Assembly: GCA_036971475.1 (NCBI GenBank)
Contig: JBAIZL010000001.1
Location: 209,344,341 to 209,408,340 of the forward strand
Reading direction: 5' to 3'
Origin: Prosapia bicincta
Lineage: Eukaryota; Arthropoda; Insecta; Hemiptera; Cercopidae
Length of the DNA stretch: 64,000 nt
Shown here one piece after another: positions 13,011 through 24,540 of the stretch (position 1 is the first letter of the stretch; the number at the start of each line of letters is the position of its first letter). The position numbers and the translations under genes are program-made. The notes below the pieces were generated by a model, which ran no database searches, was not told where the DNA came from, and worked only from the letters and a program-made list of their open reading frames with translations.

Positions 13011-16000
13011 CTGAAAAAAAAGTTTCCTTATCAGTTACTTCATACATTTTAATTTCAATTGTTAAAATTCAAATTTAAAAACTGTTTGCTAATTAGTAAG
13101 GGATATCTAAGAAAATATTGTTAAAGTGTGGATAATGTTGGTCAGTTCTCTTTGTTAGCTTCATTTAATTAATGGTCTGCAGAAAAATAATAGTTTCATT
13201 GTATTTATTTAGTGTTATTTTCACTTGTATTTTTAGCTTTGAATATGGTAATTTTTAGCAAATTTTAATACCATTATAAATTATTTTAGTATGACCAATT
13301 GTGGTGGCTGTAATTAACACTCAAACTTAATTTTAATCTTCAAAGGCTGATGTTTTACCAATTTTTAATTGGATTGTGCACGGTTTTTGTGAGGTTTTGC
13401 ACAATTATATTTGATACCTCAATTTAGTCTTTTGAGAACAAACTACTGAAAAATGATTATAAAGTAATTTTTAAACTTAAAAATAAAGCTACAACCAATA
13501 GTAGAGTTTTCAATTTTATTGATTTTTTAAGAGTTTGAGTGGTTTTATATGACATAAATTACTGAATTATAAAAGTTTTTCATGTAATAAAACTTACAAT
13601 TACAGGAGTACAAGGAGGTCTATATATCTGTAATCCTGGCCGAGGATAGCGATGAAAACTAACAAAAAGAGGTGGCAACCCTGTAATGAAAAAAAATACT
13701 TCTTTCAAACTTTATTTTATTACAGATAATAAATAGTAACCTTTTAATAAAATACTTGCATTCCATTTTACAATTATGGCACTTTTTCTGTTCCTACTAT
13801 TAGCTCACTCATACTCTACTTAAAATATACAGTTCTCCAGTTCGGGAGATGTGTTCCATTGTCAACTCAGACTGAAACTCCTTTCAGTCAGATTTTTGGT
13901 CTGAGTTGACAATGGGACACATCTCCCGAAACTGCCGTCCACAACAAATATAAGTAAATGCTACTATAGGTAAGTTTATAAATATTTACAAGTGTTTAGT
14001 ATACATATTTATTTATATAAATACTTTTTATTCATTCACTAAAGTTCAAATACTTTTTTTTAACTTTTAATGGATGATACTTGATGTTAATACATTTTTT
14101 CAAGTATTATCTCATTAAATAATTCTAATTAATTAATTTTAATAATTAATTTCACTTTCTATTTGAGACTTATTTTTGTAATCCAAACATAGGCTAAGTA
14201 TATACGTGGTTAGATTAATTGTAATTACTTAAGAAAAAGTAACTCAAATAAATTTTTCCTTTGCTTACCTAAGTATGAATTGACTTTAAAACATTGTTTT
14301 TATGTTACTTGCTCAAAAGTAATTTCTAAATTAATTTTCTAGCCTTTACAATGTTTAAAAAAATTTATTAGATATAATTTTAACTAAAGTTGTAAATGTG
14401 ATGTTGAAATATTTTTATAATAGTAAAAAATCAAATATCTTTATAGGAAAAATCAAATATTAGTAAAATGTCTTTGAGTCTCTACAGATATCTATGTTTT
14501 GAAAATAACAATGTACAAATTATGTATAAAAAAGTAACTTAGATAAAGTTAGAAACGTGAAATTAAAGTATTTTTATAATATTGATAAATCAAAAAATGT
14601 CTACATCCTCACAGCTTCCTAGCCATTAGTAATATACTTTTTTTAAAGGTAATTGTAGGTACTTTAAAAAAGTAGCTTAGGTAAGGTTAAAAACTTAAAA
14701 GCCCTGGCAAGGCACAATCAAATCAAGATAGGTTGGGTGCCAGGGCATAGGGGAATATTTGGAAATGAAGCCGCAGATGCACTGGCCAGAGAGGGGTCTT
14801 CAACTCCCCTGATTGGACCGGAGCCGGCGGTAGGTATTTCCAAATCTATGGTCAAGATGGCAGTGCGAAGGTGGATGGCTGAAAGACACTGTGAGCACTG
14901 GATCAGGGCTGAAGGGATGAGACACAGTAAGCTAACCCTTAGGAAACCTTCCTTGGGGCTGCAGAAGAGTCTCATCTATCTGTCTAGGCAGGAATTGAGG
15001 ATAGCCACAGGTCTACTCACGGGACACGGTGGACTAAGGAAACATCTGCATAAAATGGGTATCTACAAAGATGAACCAGTGTGCAGATTATGCGGGCAGG
15101 AACTGGAGACTGCCACACACATTATTTATAGATGTGAAGCACTTGCTGAGAGGTGCTTCAACCTCTTTGGTGATGGGACAGCTCTGGTGGATGCTGAAGG
15201 TAAAACACTAGTCAGGAAACTCCTAAACCTGGTAAGAGGGAAGGGGCTATTTGACTAGATCAGGGAGGTAAGTACAATATACCTTAAGGTAGCAGTGCTT
15301 CGGGCAGTTTAACCCGCTCCCAAGTTGATGAAAAAAAAAAAAGGTTAAAAACTCAAATATTTTTAAAATAGTGAAATATCCAATAATGTCTACATTTTTA
15401 CAACTTCCTAGATATGAACATTTTTGATAAAAATCAATTTATTTACAAATTGTAGGCTACTTTGAAAAGGTAACTAAGATAACGTTATCAGTGTGAAATT
15501 TAAATATAAAAAACGTAAAAATCAGTCGGAGAACATTTCTACAGTGAAAATATTTAACAATTAACAATTTGTTCGTAATTTGTAGTTGAGACTATGAGCT
15601 GAAGTTATTAATAACTATTTAGTAAAGAAGTTTAACTTATTAATATTTCTGTAGTTGAATCTTGATAAACATAGAGAGTGATTTTCGCAATATTTGACAG
15701 TTTTACAAAAACAAATATATCAAATTAAATTAATAATTTTTATTTTATTCATATAATTTCCAAAACTTATTTAATATCTAATGGATAAACATTGTTTAAA
15801 TGTCTTACCTGGCTGAACTGGATCTAAGCAAATGATTACTCTTCGTTGTCTTCTCACTAAAAAATAAAAACTTATTGATAAACATATTGATAAAATTCTT
15901 GGCTTTTAGGGTAGATAGAACAAGTAAAGAAGGTTTAGAAGGGAAATGATTATTGTTGCAGTATCTAGTTAACTCTTATATGTTCTTACCATAAGGGTAC

Positions 16001-19000
16001 TGGTTCTTAGGGCTATAAAGCTGTGCTCCTGATACACGTTCACATACTCCTGATACATATAACAATGCTGCCAGATTTGAATATAAAGCAAGATAACTTC
16101 ATACCTGTTAGCCTAAATGTAACATTCTATTCTGTATAGTTCAATTCCTAAGTAAAGAAGCAAATGGTCATTTGTACAATGGCCAAGAGAACCTACTGTG
16201 AATGCACAATGTCAAGGCGCTTTCTTTACTCATCCATTCCGGTGTTGGCCTCTTGTCAAGACAAAGTAGTATCTGCTTTTTCAAAAGCAATTTGTGATTA
16301 TTTAAGTTTAATTACGGTCCATAGTGTACGAGGTCTGTTCAAAAAAAAAGCGGACTGTTTGAATTTCGCGGCTCAAGTTAGTTTCAGGATAATTTGCTTG
16401 GAGTCGCTAGTTTCGTATAAATCAGCTGATTAAAATGCGGTATTTCAGTCGCAGATATCTTCATTTGTTGATGAGTTACACGCAGTTTAGTAAAGAGTGT
16501 TTTTTTTGTTTGTCGGATTGTAAAATGGACAGCCTGAAGGAGCAACGAATTACTGTGAAATTTAGTGTAAAACTAGGGAAATCTGCAAAAGAAACATTTG
16601 CCATGCTTAACACGGCCTACGGCGATGTTGCCATGAAGCGTACTGCATGTTTCAAGTGGCATGAACGTTTCAAGAGTGACCGACAGTCGATTGATGTCGA
16701 TGAGCGTCCTGGATGTCCTTCAACGTCAACTGACGACCCACACATTGACAAAATAAACACCCTGGTGCGCGAAAATCGACGTCTGACCATTAGGGAGCTT
16801 TCCGAATAGTGTGGGATATCAGTTGGATCTTGTTACGAGATTTTGACGGTAAAATTGAAGATGCACCGCATCGCAGCGAAATTTGTGCCACGCCTGATGA
16901 CCGACGACCAAAAAGCCAATTGTTTTGTCGGGAACTGCTTCATCGTTCAAATGAAGATGAGAACTTTTTGTCAAGAATTATAACCGGTGATGAATCATAG
17001 GTGTATGGTTAGGACATTGAAACAAAGGTTAAATCATCCCAATGGGTGAGTCAAACGTCCCCAAAACCCAAAAAAGCTCGCCAAGTTCGGTTGAATGTCA
17101 AGGTGATGCTGACAGTTTTTTTTTTATGCTAAGGGTGTTGTTCACTACGAGTACCTCTCTGAAGGCTCTACAGTCAACCAGATTACCTACATTAAAGTAC
17201 TGAAATGTCTGAGGGACGCCGTCCATGAACGATGTAATTTCTATGTTTGCCTGAACTTTTGAAGAAATTCTTACTTTTACCTTTAATATGTAGAAGGATT
17301 TGCATGATATAGAAATCTGGTCAAAAGTAACAACGGCTCAGAAATTGAAGGAATGAAAAATAAGACTATTTTAAGCTATGTATAGATTTTAGGTAGGAAT
17401 CAAATTTAGTTTGAGAATGACCAGGAATGTATGACAAAAAGGGACGAAGGAATCAAAAACGATTTTTCACGAATGAGGAAATATCTTGTATTGCCAATAA
17501 CTGCAAATGTACAAATACAAACAGTTGGAAAAATGTATTTCTTCAGGGACTCTCAAGAAATATGTCAAAATGAAGCATAAAAAGTAGCAGAAATTTTATT
17601 ACAATATGTTGAGAAGGATGATGATTCATTGGTCTTGATGAGCATATAAAAATTGGGATTTTATGAAAGTAAACCATGAAATAACGATACAGTATAGTGT
17701 GAACTGTTTCAAAGATAATGAAACTACCTTTTTTCATTTTTGTTATATATGTACACTGTACCTTACAATGAATGTTTCATCAATGTTTTAATTTCATCAT
17801 ATTTTATTTGTGACAACTGATGAAAAATATGTAGAATCTTTTTGATTGATTCTATTTTTCACAAGAATCTTGGATGAACCTGCCAAGCACCTAACCAGCC
17901 AAAACTGTTGGGAAATCATAAAATGTTAAATTAGAAAAGATTTGCCTAACAATCATGTTCCTTTATATAATACTTACAGAATTCCTCATAAAGAAAGTCA
18001 TTATACTCATCAAACGTCATTGCTGAAACAGAAAAATATAAATATAAAATACAGTTTATTCAAAATTATTGTTGTGTTTATAAATTTTGGGAGGAAAGCA
18101 TTGAGATATTTTTACTTTAAAATTATTTTAGGAAACTTAATGGTATTTTAAAAACTTTGTAAATTTTACCTATGGGCAATAAAATGCTACATGATACCAC
18201 CATTAATTTCCATCTTTCTAGATTTATGTAAAAACATAAATAGTTGTAAATACAGCTTCAAAAAAGAAGTAGAGGTATTGTAGTAGATCACCACTTTAAA
18301 TCAACCAGGTTAACAGTTTTCTAGACATCTCTATTTACTCCAGTTGAGAGTAAGTCTAATTCAGTTGAAACAACCCTGAATAAAATTGTCAGTACCAGGG
18401 AATAAATCTGTCCTCTCATCAACCCTACTTTATTCTATTTGCGCTTCTTTTCCGCACATGAGGATATTACGGGATGTAACCACTTTGTGACTCTGATAGA
18501 TACGTCGGTTTCAGGTAGGTTTCTGTATATGTTATGTCTTCCTAGCCCAGAGGTTATCCCCCTACCTTAGTCCTACCTATCTCTGCAATCCTTTTATATC
18601 CTTAGTAGGTAACAATAGTCAAATTGACTGATCACCTTAAAAAGGCACAAAAAATAAAATAATTCAAGTTATGTTAAAGAAATTTACTAATTATTTAATA
18701 AAATTTCAGTAAACAGTTAGACAGACGATCTATGTTTGAATTAATTAAAAATGTAAAAGGAAAGTTGTCTTATGTTTCTAGTAGGTTTGAAAATAGTACA
18801 AAAGAGATCAGGCCTGAATGAGGATGACAATTTAGTCGTCAAAACGTTGTCAAATTCTTAATAAATCAGATTTCTTTGACTCACGCATCAACCGTGGTTT
18901 TATATAACAAAATTTTGTGAATGTACACCTCATCAATTTAAGTTATGGTCTGAGTTGACAATGGGACACATTTCTAGAAACAGCCGTCCTCAACAATAAT

Positions 19001-21298
19001 AAGTAAGTGCTACTATAGGCAAGTTGTAAAATATTTAAAAGTGTTTTAGTGAAAAAATAAAAAACTTTTCCCACTTCATATTTTAACTCAATGTGAATGA
19101 GAATAATGGGATTTAACTGGAAACATATATTTTAAAAAAACCATCAATTTAGACTTTAATGAGTACAGGGCTTTAATTTAATGTTTAATGAAACATTACA
19201 ATTGCAATTAACATAATTAACAATTATACCAATCTCACAATAACGAGATATTAAGCAAATCATTGCTTAAATTTATATAAACTAACCTTAGATTTACTGT
19301 AGTATTAGGTTTATTTTTAACTATGCAGTATTAAAACATTAATATAATGAATGTTAAAAGTGGTGTGATCATTATCTAGTCCACATAAAATTAACTAAAT
19401 TATGAAGTAGATGTTTCAACCAGTTTTCTCTAAGTGTTGCAATTTATTACACAGGATCATTATTATTGTTTGTGAAGGAAAGAATATTTATTGAAAGAGA
19501 GAAAGATAGGGTGTTTGAAAAAAAATTATAACTAGAAATACTAAAAAAGAACACCTCACTCACTGGATGTGCACTTGTCCCCTACTTATTGGTAGACACA
19601 AACACACAATGTCTTCCACAAGCCAAAGTACGAACTTTTAACGGCAATGTTCAGATAATATTTTAATTGCTAGAGTCCTTACTAACAAACAAATGAAGGA
19701 AGAGATATCTAGATATACAGTGGCGCACTGAAGAGAGGTGCCAAGGACACTCCTTAGCCTGACCCAAAAAATTAAAACTTATAATCAAATTAAAATATCA
19801 CTAAAAAAAGATTATATGTTTTAGCTGTAATTTAGGTGTAGGGTTATACAAACGACAGTATAAAATATTTAACCTAATTGTAAAATCAATTCCATTAATC
19901 AGTACTTCCTCTAGTGAACAGACAAGATGACATCTTGTCATGATAAGAAGAGCAGACAATTATTTTTAGTAACATTGTCCATATTTCTGTGTAAATAATT
20001 TACAGAATTATTTTGAGACCATTATAAAAAAACCAAATCAACTTATAACAAATACGTAGTATATTTGTCAAAGGTTGATTTGTTTTTGCTGTCCATGGTC
20101 TTAGAATTTAGACCATAATTATAAAATGTTGTTTGATTATTACCATTTTGTGAGCAGCAGAAAAAAAACAATAAGACAACTGACTGAATTCCAATGCTAC
20201 AGGATCCAAAATGTAAAAGTTCCCAGGGTACTAATAGAAAAATATTAAATAACCTACTATACTACGACCTAAAAACACAGATTTAGTCTTAATAAGAGTC
20301 TTTTTTAGTCCTGGAAATGCATAAAACATGAGTTTTAGAGCGGTAAAAATTCAATAATTTCTACAGGGGGTGACTCATCTGGCCCTCCCTTGTCGTTCCG
20401 CCCCTCTCTTTGACAAAATCCTGGGTGTGATGCTGTTGTTGTAAGGATATAGATGTATGACTAGGGGAAAGAATACTCACTATGATAATCACTTATTTAT
20501 TTTAATAACCAGAATGCACGAAACTTACACTAAAAATAATCTACTACAATATTATTTGTGCTCTAGACAGAAGTCCTTCCACTAAACAAGACAATCTGAG
20601 ATGAAAACCAGAAATTCAAACAAAATTATGAGAAGAGTTTCAGGTCCCATCACAGACAATACAACACTATCCATTTTATAAAAAATAGGATGTGTCTGCA
20701 GGAAAATCTTATTAGAACGTATTAAGGATGAGAGAAAATAGGACCCTGTAACTGAATTTATTATATTGGTGACCAAAAAGTGAAAAAATCTGGTTTACAG
20801 AGTTATATAATGATAGACATGAACTGGCTATCAAGACAAGATCCCAGAACAGAAATATACTCAACAGAACAGAAAAAATATTCAAGAAAAAATCTCCTAC
20901 AAAAGTATGTAAAGTGAGCAAAATAATTAACTGAAATTGAGTTAAAATTTGCTAATATAAACTCAAATGGTAAGACATATTAAACAGTTTAAATGGCATG
21001 GAACTTGTTGCGTATTTGAAAATATTTTACCTTCAATATCAGTTACCTTCAATATCTGGACGATTTGTGTTGTTAACAAGTATACTCTCTGCTGGGTGGA
21101 CGTGATCATCACCATGAACAACAGTCACTCTTGCTTCCATTTCAGACGTTGTTAAGTATAAATTACGTGATAGTTCTGGTGTTGTTGTTGATGGTGTTGA
21201 TTCTATTGACGGTATTGATTCTATTGATAGTGAGGTTTCTATTGATGTTGATTTTGATGATCTATTTTCTTCTTCTTGATTTTTACAGCAGCAACAAA
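12966..21298 (-). CDS. spliced minus-strand gene of micro-exons, unknown protein (5 exons seen)
   Basis: Exons at 21047-21298, 17978-18022, 15809-15856, 13598-13680 and 12963-13010, read on the minus strand, join into one open frame of about 156 codons ending at TAG (12968-12966). Donors are GTAACT, GTAAGT, GTAAGA, GTAAGT and GTAAGA. Acceptors include TTTCTGTTTCAG, TATTTTTTAG, a T-run then CATTACAG, and TTTTTTTCAG. Phases agree at all four joins. The first exon gives a Cys cluster (CCCCKNQEEENR), then a Ser/Thr/Ile-rich stretch, then EARVTVVHGDDHVHPAE. Later exons give MTFDEYNDFLYEEF, RRQRRVIICLDPVQP and a Pro/Arg-rich end. A Cys cluster before an acidic/polar tail often follows a membrane helix, so this may be a cytoplasmic tail (inference). 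The 5' end is unresolved. I do not recognise the protein. Confidence 0.6.
13598..13680 (-). CDS. micro-exon gene, 83-bp Pro/Arg-rich exon
   Basis: The acceptor is a T-run then CATTACAG (AG at 13682-13681) and the donor GTAATT|GTAAGT. In the inherited phase it reads LPPLFVSFHRYPRPG and then LQIYRPPCTPVI. A weaker acceptor 22 bp further in (TTTGTTAG) would give another open frame, so alternative splicing cannot be excluded. Confidence 0.55.
13838..13980 (+). repeat. Penelope-like terminal repeat fragment with short inverted copy
   Basis: CAGTTCGGGAGATGTGTTCC at 13838 and onwards is inverted at 13898-13933, which ends CACATCTCCCGAAACTG. This is followed by the family tail CCGTCC..CAACA.. then TGCTACTATAGG. 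The same block recurs at 18945, 21720, 22840 and 32035 in this window, twice flanking Penelope coding sequence. It lies in an intron of the micro-exon gene. Confidence 0.75.
14696..15341 (+). mobile_element. 5'-truncated non-LTR retrotransposon (RNase H-bearing)
   Basis: The insertion ends in a 12-base A-tail (15331-15342, its last A shared with the duplication). It is flanked by a 12-bp target duplication AGGTTAAAAACT at 14684-14695 and 15342-15353. It holds only the RNase H end and C-terminal zinc-finger region of ORF2, as expected for target-primed reverse transcription that aborted early. It sits in an intron of the minus-strand micro-exon gene. Confidence 0.88.
14701..15258 (+). pseudogene. 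non-LTR ORF2 C-terminus: RNase H tail plus zinc finger
   Basis: Open from the truncation point to TAG at 15258 with no internal stop. The start GWVPGHRGIFGNEAADALAR is the RNase H C-terminal signature (W.PGH.G..GNE.AD). About 110 residues on, CRLCGQELETATHIIYRC is the CCHC-like C-terminal finger of I/R1/LOA-type elements. The reverse transcriptase, endonuclease and first three RNase H catalytic residues are absent because of 5' truncation, so it cannot be functional. The clean frame suggests a fairly recent insertion. Confidence 0.85.
15809..15856 (-). CDS. micro-exon gene, 48-bp exon
   Basis: The acceptor is TTTTTATTTTTTAG and the donor CCAG|GTAAGA. It encodes RRQRRVIICLDPVQP, entered with two bases of a split Leu codon and left with one base of a split Gly codon. 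Confidence 0.6.
16327..17240 (+). mobile_element. mariner element, 3'-truncated
   Basis: It starts at TA followed by CGAGGTCTGTTC, matching mariner-type inverted repeats (ACGAGGTCTGTTCAAAAA). Transposase sequence runs to about 17235, where homology stops and no matching right inverted repeat follows. It lies in an intron of the micro-exon gene. Confidence 0.8.
16525..17235 (+). pseudogene. mariner transposase, broken
   Basis: It begins MDSLKEQRITVKFSVKLGKS and continues through the helix-turn-helix region FKWHERFKSDRQSIDVDERP and GCPSTS, then TIRELSE before an in-frame TAG (16807-16809). The frame then shifts: KFVPRLMTDDQKAN appears in one frame and LSRIITGDES in another, with TAG where the family has Trp after GDES. 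GDES holds the first catalytic Asp of the DDD triad. The C-terminal third is degraded by further stops and truncated. The family cuts and pastes at TA dinucleotides. This copy is dead. Confidence 0.88.
17978..18022 (-). CDS. micro-exon gene, 45-bp exon
   Basis: The acceptor is TTTTTCTGTTTCAG and the donor TTCT|GTAAGTA, both near consensus. The exon encodes MTFDEYNDFLYEEF with split codons at both ends (2 bases in, 1 base out), matching the neighbouring exons. Confidence 0.6.
18790..18880 (+). repeat. Penelope-like tail motif
   Basis: CTGAATGAGGATGACAATTT then AGTCGTCAAAACGTTGTC resembles the 3' hairpin motif of Penelope-like elements (GAGGATGAC..GTCGTCAAAACGTTG, two self-complementary halves). 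No coding sequence is attached. Confidence 0.45.
18945..19045 (+). repeat. solo Penelope-like terminal repeat
   Basis: GGTCTGAGTTGACAATGGGA is followed by CACATTTCTAGAAACAGCCG and then TCCTCAACA and AAGTGCTACTATAGGCAAG. This is the same terminal block as at 13898, 22838 and 32040, with a few substitutions, and no adjacent Penelope coding region. Confidence 0.75.
19046..21046. other. intronic DNA, no further exon identified
   Basis: AT-rich sequence between two exons of the micro-exon gene. C-rich patches at 19735-19775 and 20370-20440 could be transposon ends but could not be paired. Confidence 0.4.
21047..21298 (-). CDS. micro-exon gene, exon with Cys cluster and HGDDHVHP
   Basis: The acceptor is ATCTCATACAG (AG at 21300-21299) and the donor GAAG|GTAACT (21046-21041). 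The exon carries 2 bases of a split codon, 83 codons and 1 base. An internal ATG at 21140 could be an alternative start (31 codons, context GAAATGG). A second copy of GATATTGAAGGTAA downstream would be a donor too, but reading to it meets TGA. Confidence 0.55.
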
Positions 21299-21931
21299 CT
21301 GTATGAGATAAATAAAGTTGTATTTTCTACTTATTATTAATAATAAACTTGAACATTTATTACTTGCAATATATATAAACTTGAACATTAAAGCATTGTT
21401 CATTTGCAATAAATTTTGTTATAAAATTTAATTGCATTGTTCACAGTCTAAAAAACAAAAATATTTTACAGGGACTATTAAAAATTATCGATTTTTTTAA
21501 AACTCTTACAGGCCCTGTAGTTTAATTACCTAAACCTATTTGTATGTTGCTTATACTCGCATCTGTAAAGTATCTGTACCAGAATTTTGAACACTGGTAG
21601 CAATATCAGAAGTTGTTACCTCTTGAAAATGTGTGTATATTATTTTGATCCCCTATTTTCCAATTATTGAAGAAAATTAACATGAAATTTTCTAAACACT
21701 TTTAAATGTTTTAAACGTGCCTATAGTAGCACTTACTTTGCTTGTTGAGGACGACCGTTTCGGGAGATGTGTCCCTTTGTCAACTCAGACCGTAACTGAT
21801 CTCAAGGTTTACGTAGGTTATGGTGGGGGTGGGATATTTTGGTGGTGTGGGTGTATTTTGTGTGTATTAGGAGTTATGATGTCAAAAAGTATATCTAAAA
21901 CATATTTCTAAAACACCTAAATTCCATACAC

Positions 21932-22369
21932 CCTATACTAACATACACCATCGAAACAGAGCAACAAAACTCCCTCAACTTCTTAGACCTCACAATTAAG
22001 CGAACAGACAAACAAACACATAAATTCAACATATACCGAAAACCCACCAGCACTAAAACGACCATACACAGTTCCTCAAACCACCCACACCAACATAAAC
22101 TAGCTGCTTACAACACCATGATATATCGCCTCCTTAAGACACCACTAGACAAAGATGAACACTACCAGGAGTTAAACACCATAAAATATATAGCACAAAC
22201 AAACGGATATAACCTAACAATGATTGACAAATTATACAACCGCCTAAAAAATAAACATAATAACCCAAATACAAACACACAAGATGACAATCCCATAAAA
22301 TATTTATCAATACCATACAGATCATCCAAAACCCACAATCTAACCAACACATTACGAAAATACAACTAG
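21932..22369 (+). pseudogene. Penelope reverse transcriptase C-terminal (thumb) region
   Basis: Open in one frame from CCT at 21932 to TAG at 22367-22369. It contains LNFLDLTIKRTDK and HKFNIYRKPTSTKT, then HQHKLAAYNTMIYRLLKTPL and YQELNTIKYIAQTNGY, the conserved region after the Penelope reverse transcriptase palm. The catalytic YADD-type palm motifs are missing (5'-truncated). After the stop the same frame continues briefly (KIAYSTQHS) before a shift near 22400 joins the endonuclease frame. It is non-functional. Confidence 0.82.
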
Positions 22370-22429
22370 AAAATAGCTTACTCCACACAACACTCTCAAT
22401 AAACAATTTAAACCCCACAACAAAATCGA

Positions 22430-22823
22430 CATTTACAACACCACTGGAGTTTACAAACTAACTTGCAGTTCATTCCCCAGTTTTTACATAGACCAAACAT
22501 TGAGGTCATTCTACACACGTTACCAAGAACATATAAAAGCACTAAAAACCAATAACTACCAATCAAATTTCGCCGATCATCTCAACTCCACAAAACAAGA
22601 CTACATAGACATAACATCTAACCTACAAATTCTTCATAAACAACACAGAAATAACCAACGCTACACAACCGAACAATACGAAATATATAGGCACTTCAAA
22701 CTACACCCTACACACATTCTCAATACACAATTACATTACAACTCACACACACTTTTTGACATCATAACTCTTAATACACACAAAATACACCCACACCACC
22801 AAAATATCCCACCCCCACCCTAA
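22430..22823 (+). pseudogene. Penelope GIY-YIG endonuclease domain, degenerate
   Basis: TTGVYKLTC corresponds to the GIY half of the motif. FYIDQTLRSFYTRYQEH corresponds to the YIG half, where Asp replaces the usual Gly of YIG. Downstream EQYEIYRHFKLHPTHILNTQ and NSHTLFDII match the conserved Penelope C-terminus. The domain nicks target DNA to prime reverse transcription in active elements. The changed YIG residue and the frameshift upstream argue against activity. Confidence 0.82.
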
Positions 22824-23258
22824 CCTACGTAAACCTTGAGATCAGTTACGGTCTGAGTTGACAAAGGGACACATCTCCCGAAACGGCCGTCCTCAACAAG
22901 CAAAGTAAGTACTACTATAGGCAAGTTTAAAACATTTAAAGTGTTACTGATTACTAGTGGCTCACGCGAAGATGGAATCATCAAATGATGAAATTTGCTT
23001 TAAATTTTGTTTTAACAATTCTATAAAGTGGAGCAAAGCTTACGAATTGTTGAATGTAGTCAATAACCTAGGGCATGACTTATCTGAATAACTTACACTC
23101 AATATAGTTCAAATGCAAACAGTTTATTAATAATTTTATCTACTCAATATTTCATGCCTAAGACATTGTAATTAAATACAACATAAAACAATAAATATGA
23201 CATTTAAAACGAATTTTATACCAATGCGGTGGTAGGTCATAATTATTGTGTTCCTTAC

Positions 23259-23390
23259 TTTTCCTAATTTGTTATCTGTCAAGGACTTTTGTAGACCATT
23301 GTCACCTTCAATGACTTCATAGCCATATTCGAAATGTTTGTAACATTTGCAAACCCAGATTTTCCTTGTTAGAGGTTTAATAGAGTCCAT
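23259..23390 (-). CDS. candidate coding exon, unknown (MDSIKPLTRK start)
   Basis: A minus-strand frame from ATG at 23390 reads MDSIKPLTRKIWVCKCYKHF and on to SLTDNKLGK. It ends exactly at a consensus donor AAA|GTAAGG (23258-23253) after 44 codons. It could be a first coding exon, or an internal exon from a weaker acceptor (CTAACAAG). Its phase (0) does not match the micro-exon at 21298, which needs one carried base, so it either belongs to another gene or an exon between them is missing. No homologue was recognised. Confidence 0.3.
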
Positions 23391-24171
23391 ATATCAAAAA
23401 CTTTTATGTACTTTTAATTTTATATAAACAAAGTAAAATCGAATGAAAATTCTCTGTCCAATTATATTAATAACTATAAAATCATTTGGCTTTTATTATT
23501 CATACTACAAACAAAGATCACCTACAAACAAGATTAAATCCCAGGAACAAAAGTTCAACTACCAGCTTGGAATAAAACTCTCAAGATTACAGCTTTCGAC
23601 AAAGATTTACAGAGCATACATATTCTATTAAATACGACACCAGATCTACTTTTGCTAACCCTATAAAAGTAACAGGCCACATTTGCATTGACATCAACAA
23701 CTAAAAAGTTTCCCTCTTTATAAAATAACTACCACACTTCAACACATTTGACCAATATAAGATTCAAAACCATACCAGAATATGCTAAAACATGTGTTTT
23801 GATGAACAAACTCAATACAAATGATTTACACTTTTCAAAATTTTGAAAAGCTGCTCTTAAAACCATCGGCACCTAACTAAAAGACGGCTTTTACAACCAA
23901 CCCAAACACTAACGAAGATCGCTTTCTGGGATTATAAATATTGTGTTAGTTTTTCAGAAATTTAAATACACCTCAAGTTTAGTATGCCTTTATTTTATAA
24001 ATTTCAAATAGTACCTTTATTTTTATTTTTAAGTTCAAATATAAAAGTATTACACCTGTCTTTATTTTTATAAAAACCATTTTTCACATACCAATCATTA
24101 ATTAAAATAAAATATTATTTAATAATTCCTCAAGTTATTTAAGCCTTGTCAGAATAAAACAACTATTTATG

Positions 24172-24173
<2 letters not shown>

Positions 24174-24225
<52 letters not shown>
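24174..24225. repeat. (AT)n microsatellite
   Basis: Roughly 48 bp of uninterrupted AT dinucleotide. Confidence 0.97.
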
Positions 24226-24394
24226 CCCAAAACAACACTTATTTATAGAAAATGGCAATGTAACATATAAAAATAATCAACTTATTGCATTACCCACTAT
24301 TTTTACAGCTTAGCTTGTGAGGTTATGTTAATAACAAATAAAAAAAACACACAAACACAAAACTCACAAATTAATCATTAATTTACTCCTTGAT

Positions 24395-24540
24395 GCATTT
24401 CAAAGACATAGCCATCATCCTCAGTGAGTGTTGCTACTACAAACTTTAACTTACAACTAAGTGTAACTCTCAGTACTAAGTAACTCTTTTACCAAGTTTA
24501 ACTCTGTTTGTAGTAGCAACACTCATTAATTTATGAGTGT
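24395..24540. repeat. Penelope-tail-like inverted repeat
   Basis: Reverse strand CACTGAGGATGATGGCTATG then TCTTTGAAATGCATC follows the motif CTGARGATGAT..GAAATGYA seen at 26112-26301 and 54883-55430. TTGTAGTAGCAACACTCA near 24509-24526 is inverted at 24427-24444. Confidence 0.5.

Larger units (their letters stand above)
21692..22980 (+). mobile_element. Penelope-like element fragment flanked by inverted terminal repeats
   Basis: The arms at about 21692-21892 and 22752-22946 are inverted copies of each other. Each contains the terminal block (TTTCGGGAGATGTGTCCC / GGGACACATCTCCCGAAA) plus sequence from the end of the coding region, so a truncated tail-to-tail copy lies on the left. Between them are Penelope reverse transcriptase C-terminal and GIY-YIG endonuclease sequences in plus orientation. 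Sequence beyond 22946 (GATTACTAGTGGCTCACGCG) is also found after the terminal block at 32144. Confidence 0.82.

Noticed and set aside
19714..20440. Possible transposon with ends CAGTGGCGCACTGAAG and a C-rich right end
   Set aside because: The two ends do not form a convincing inverted repeat and no target duplication was found.
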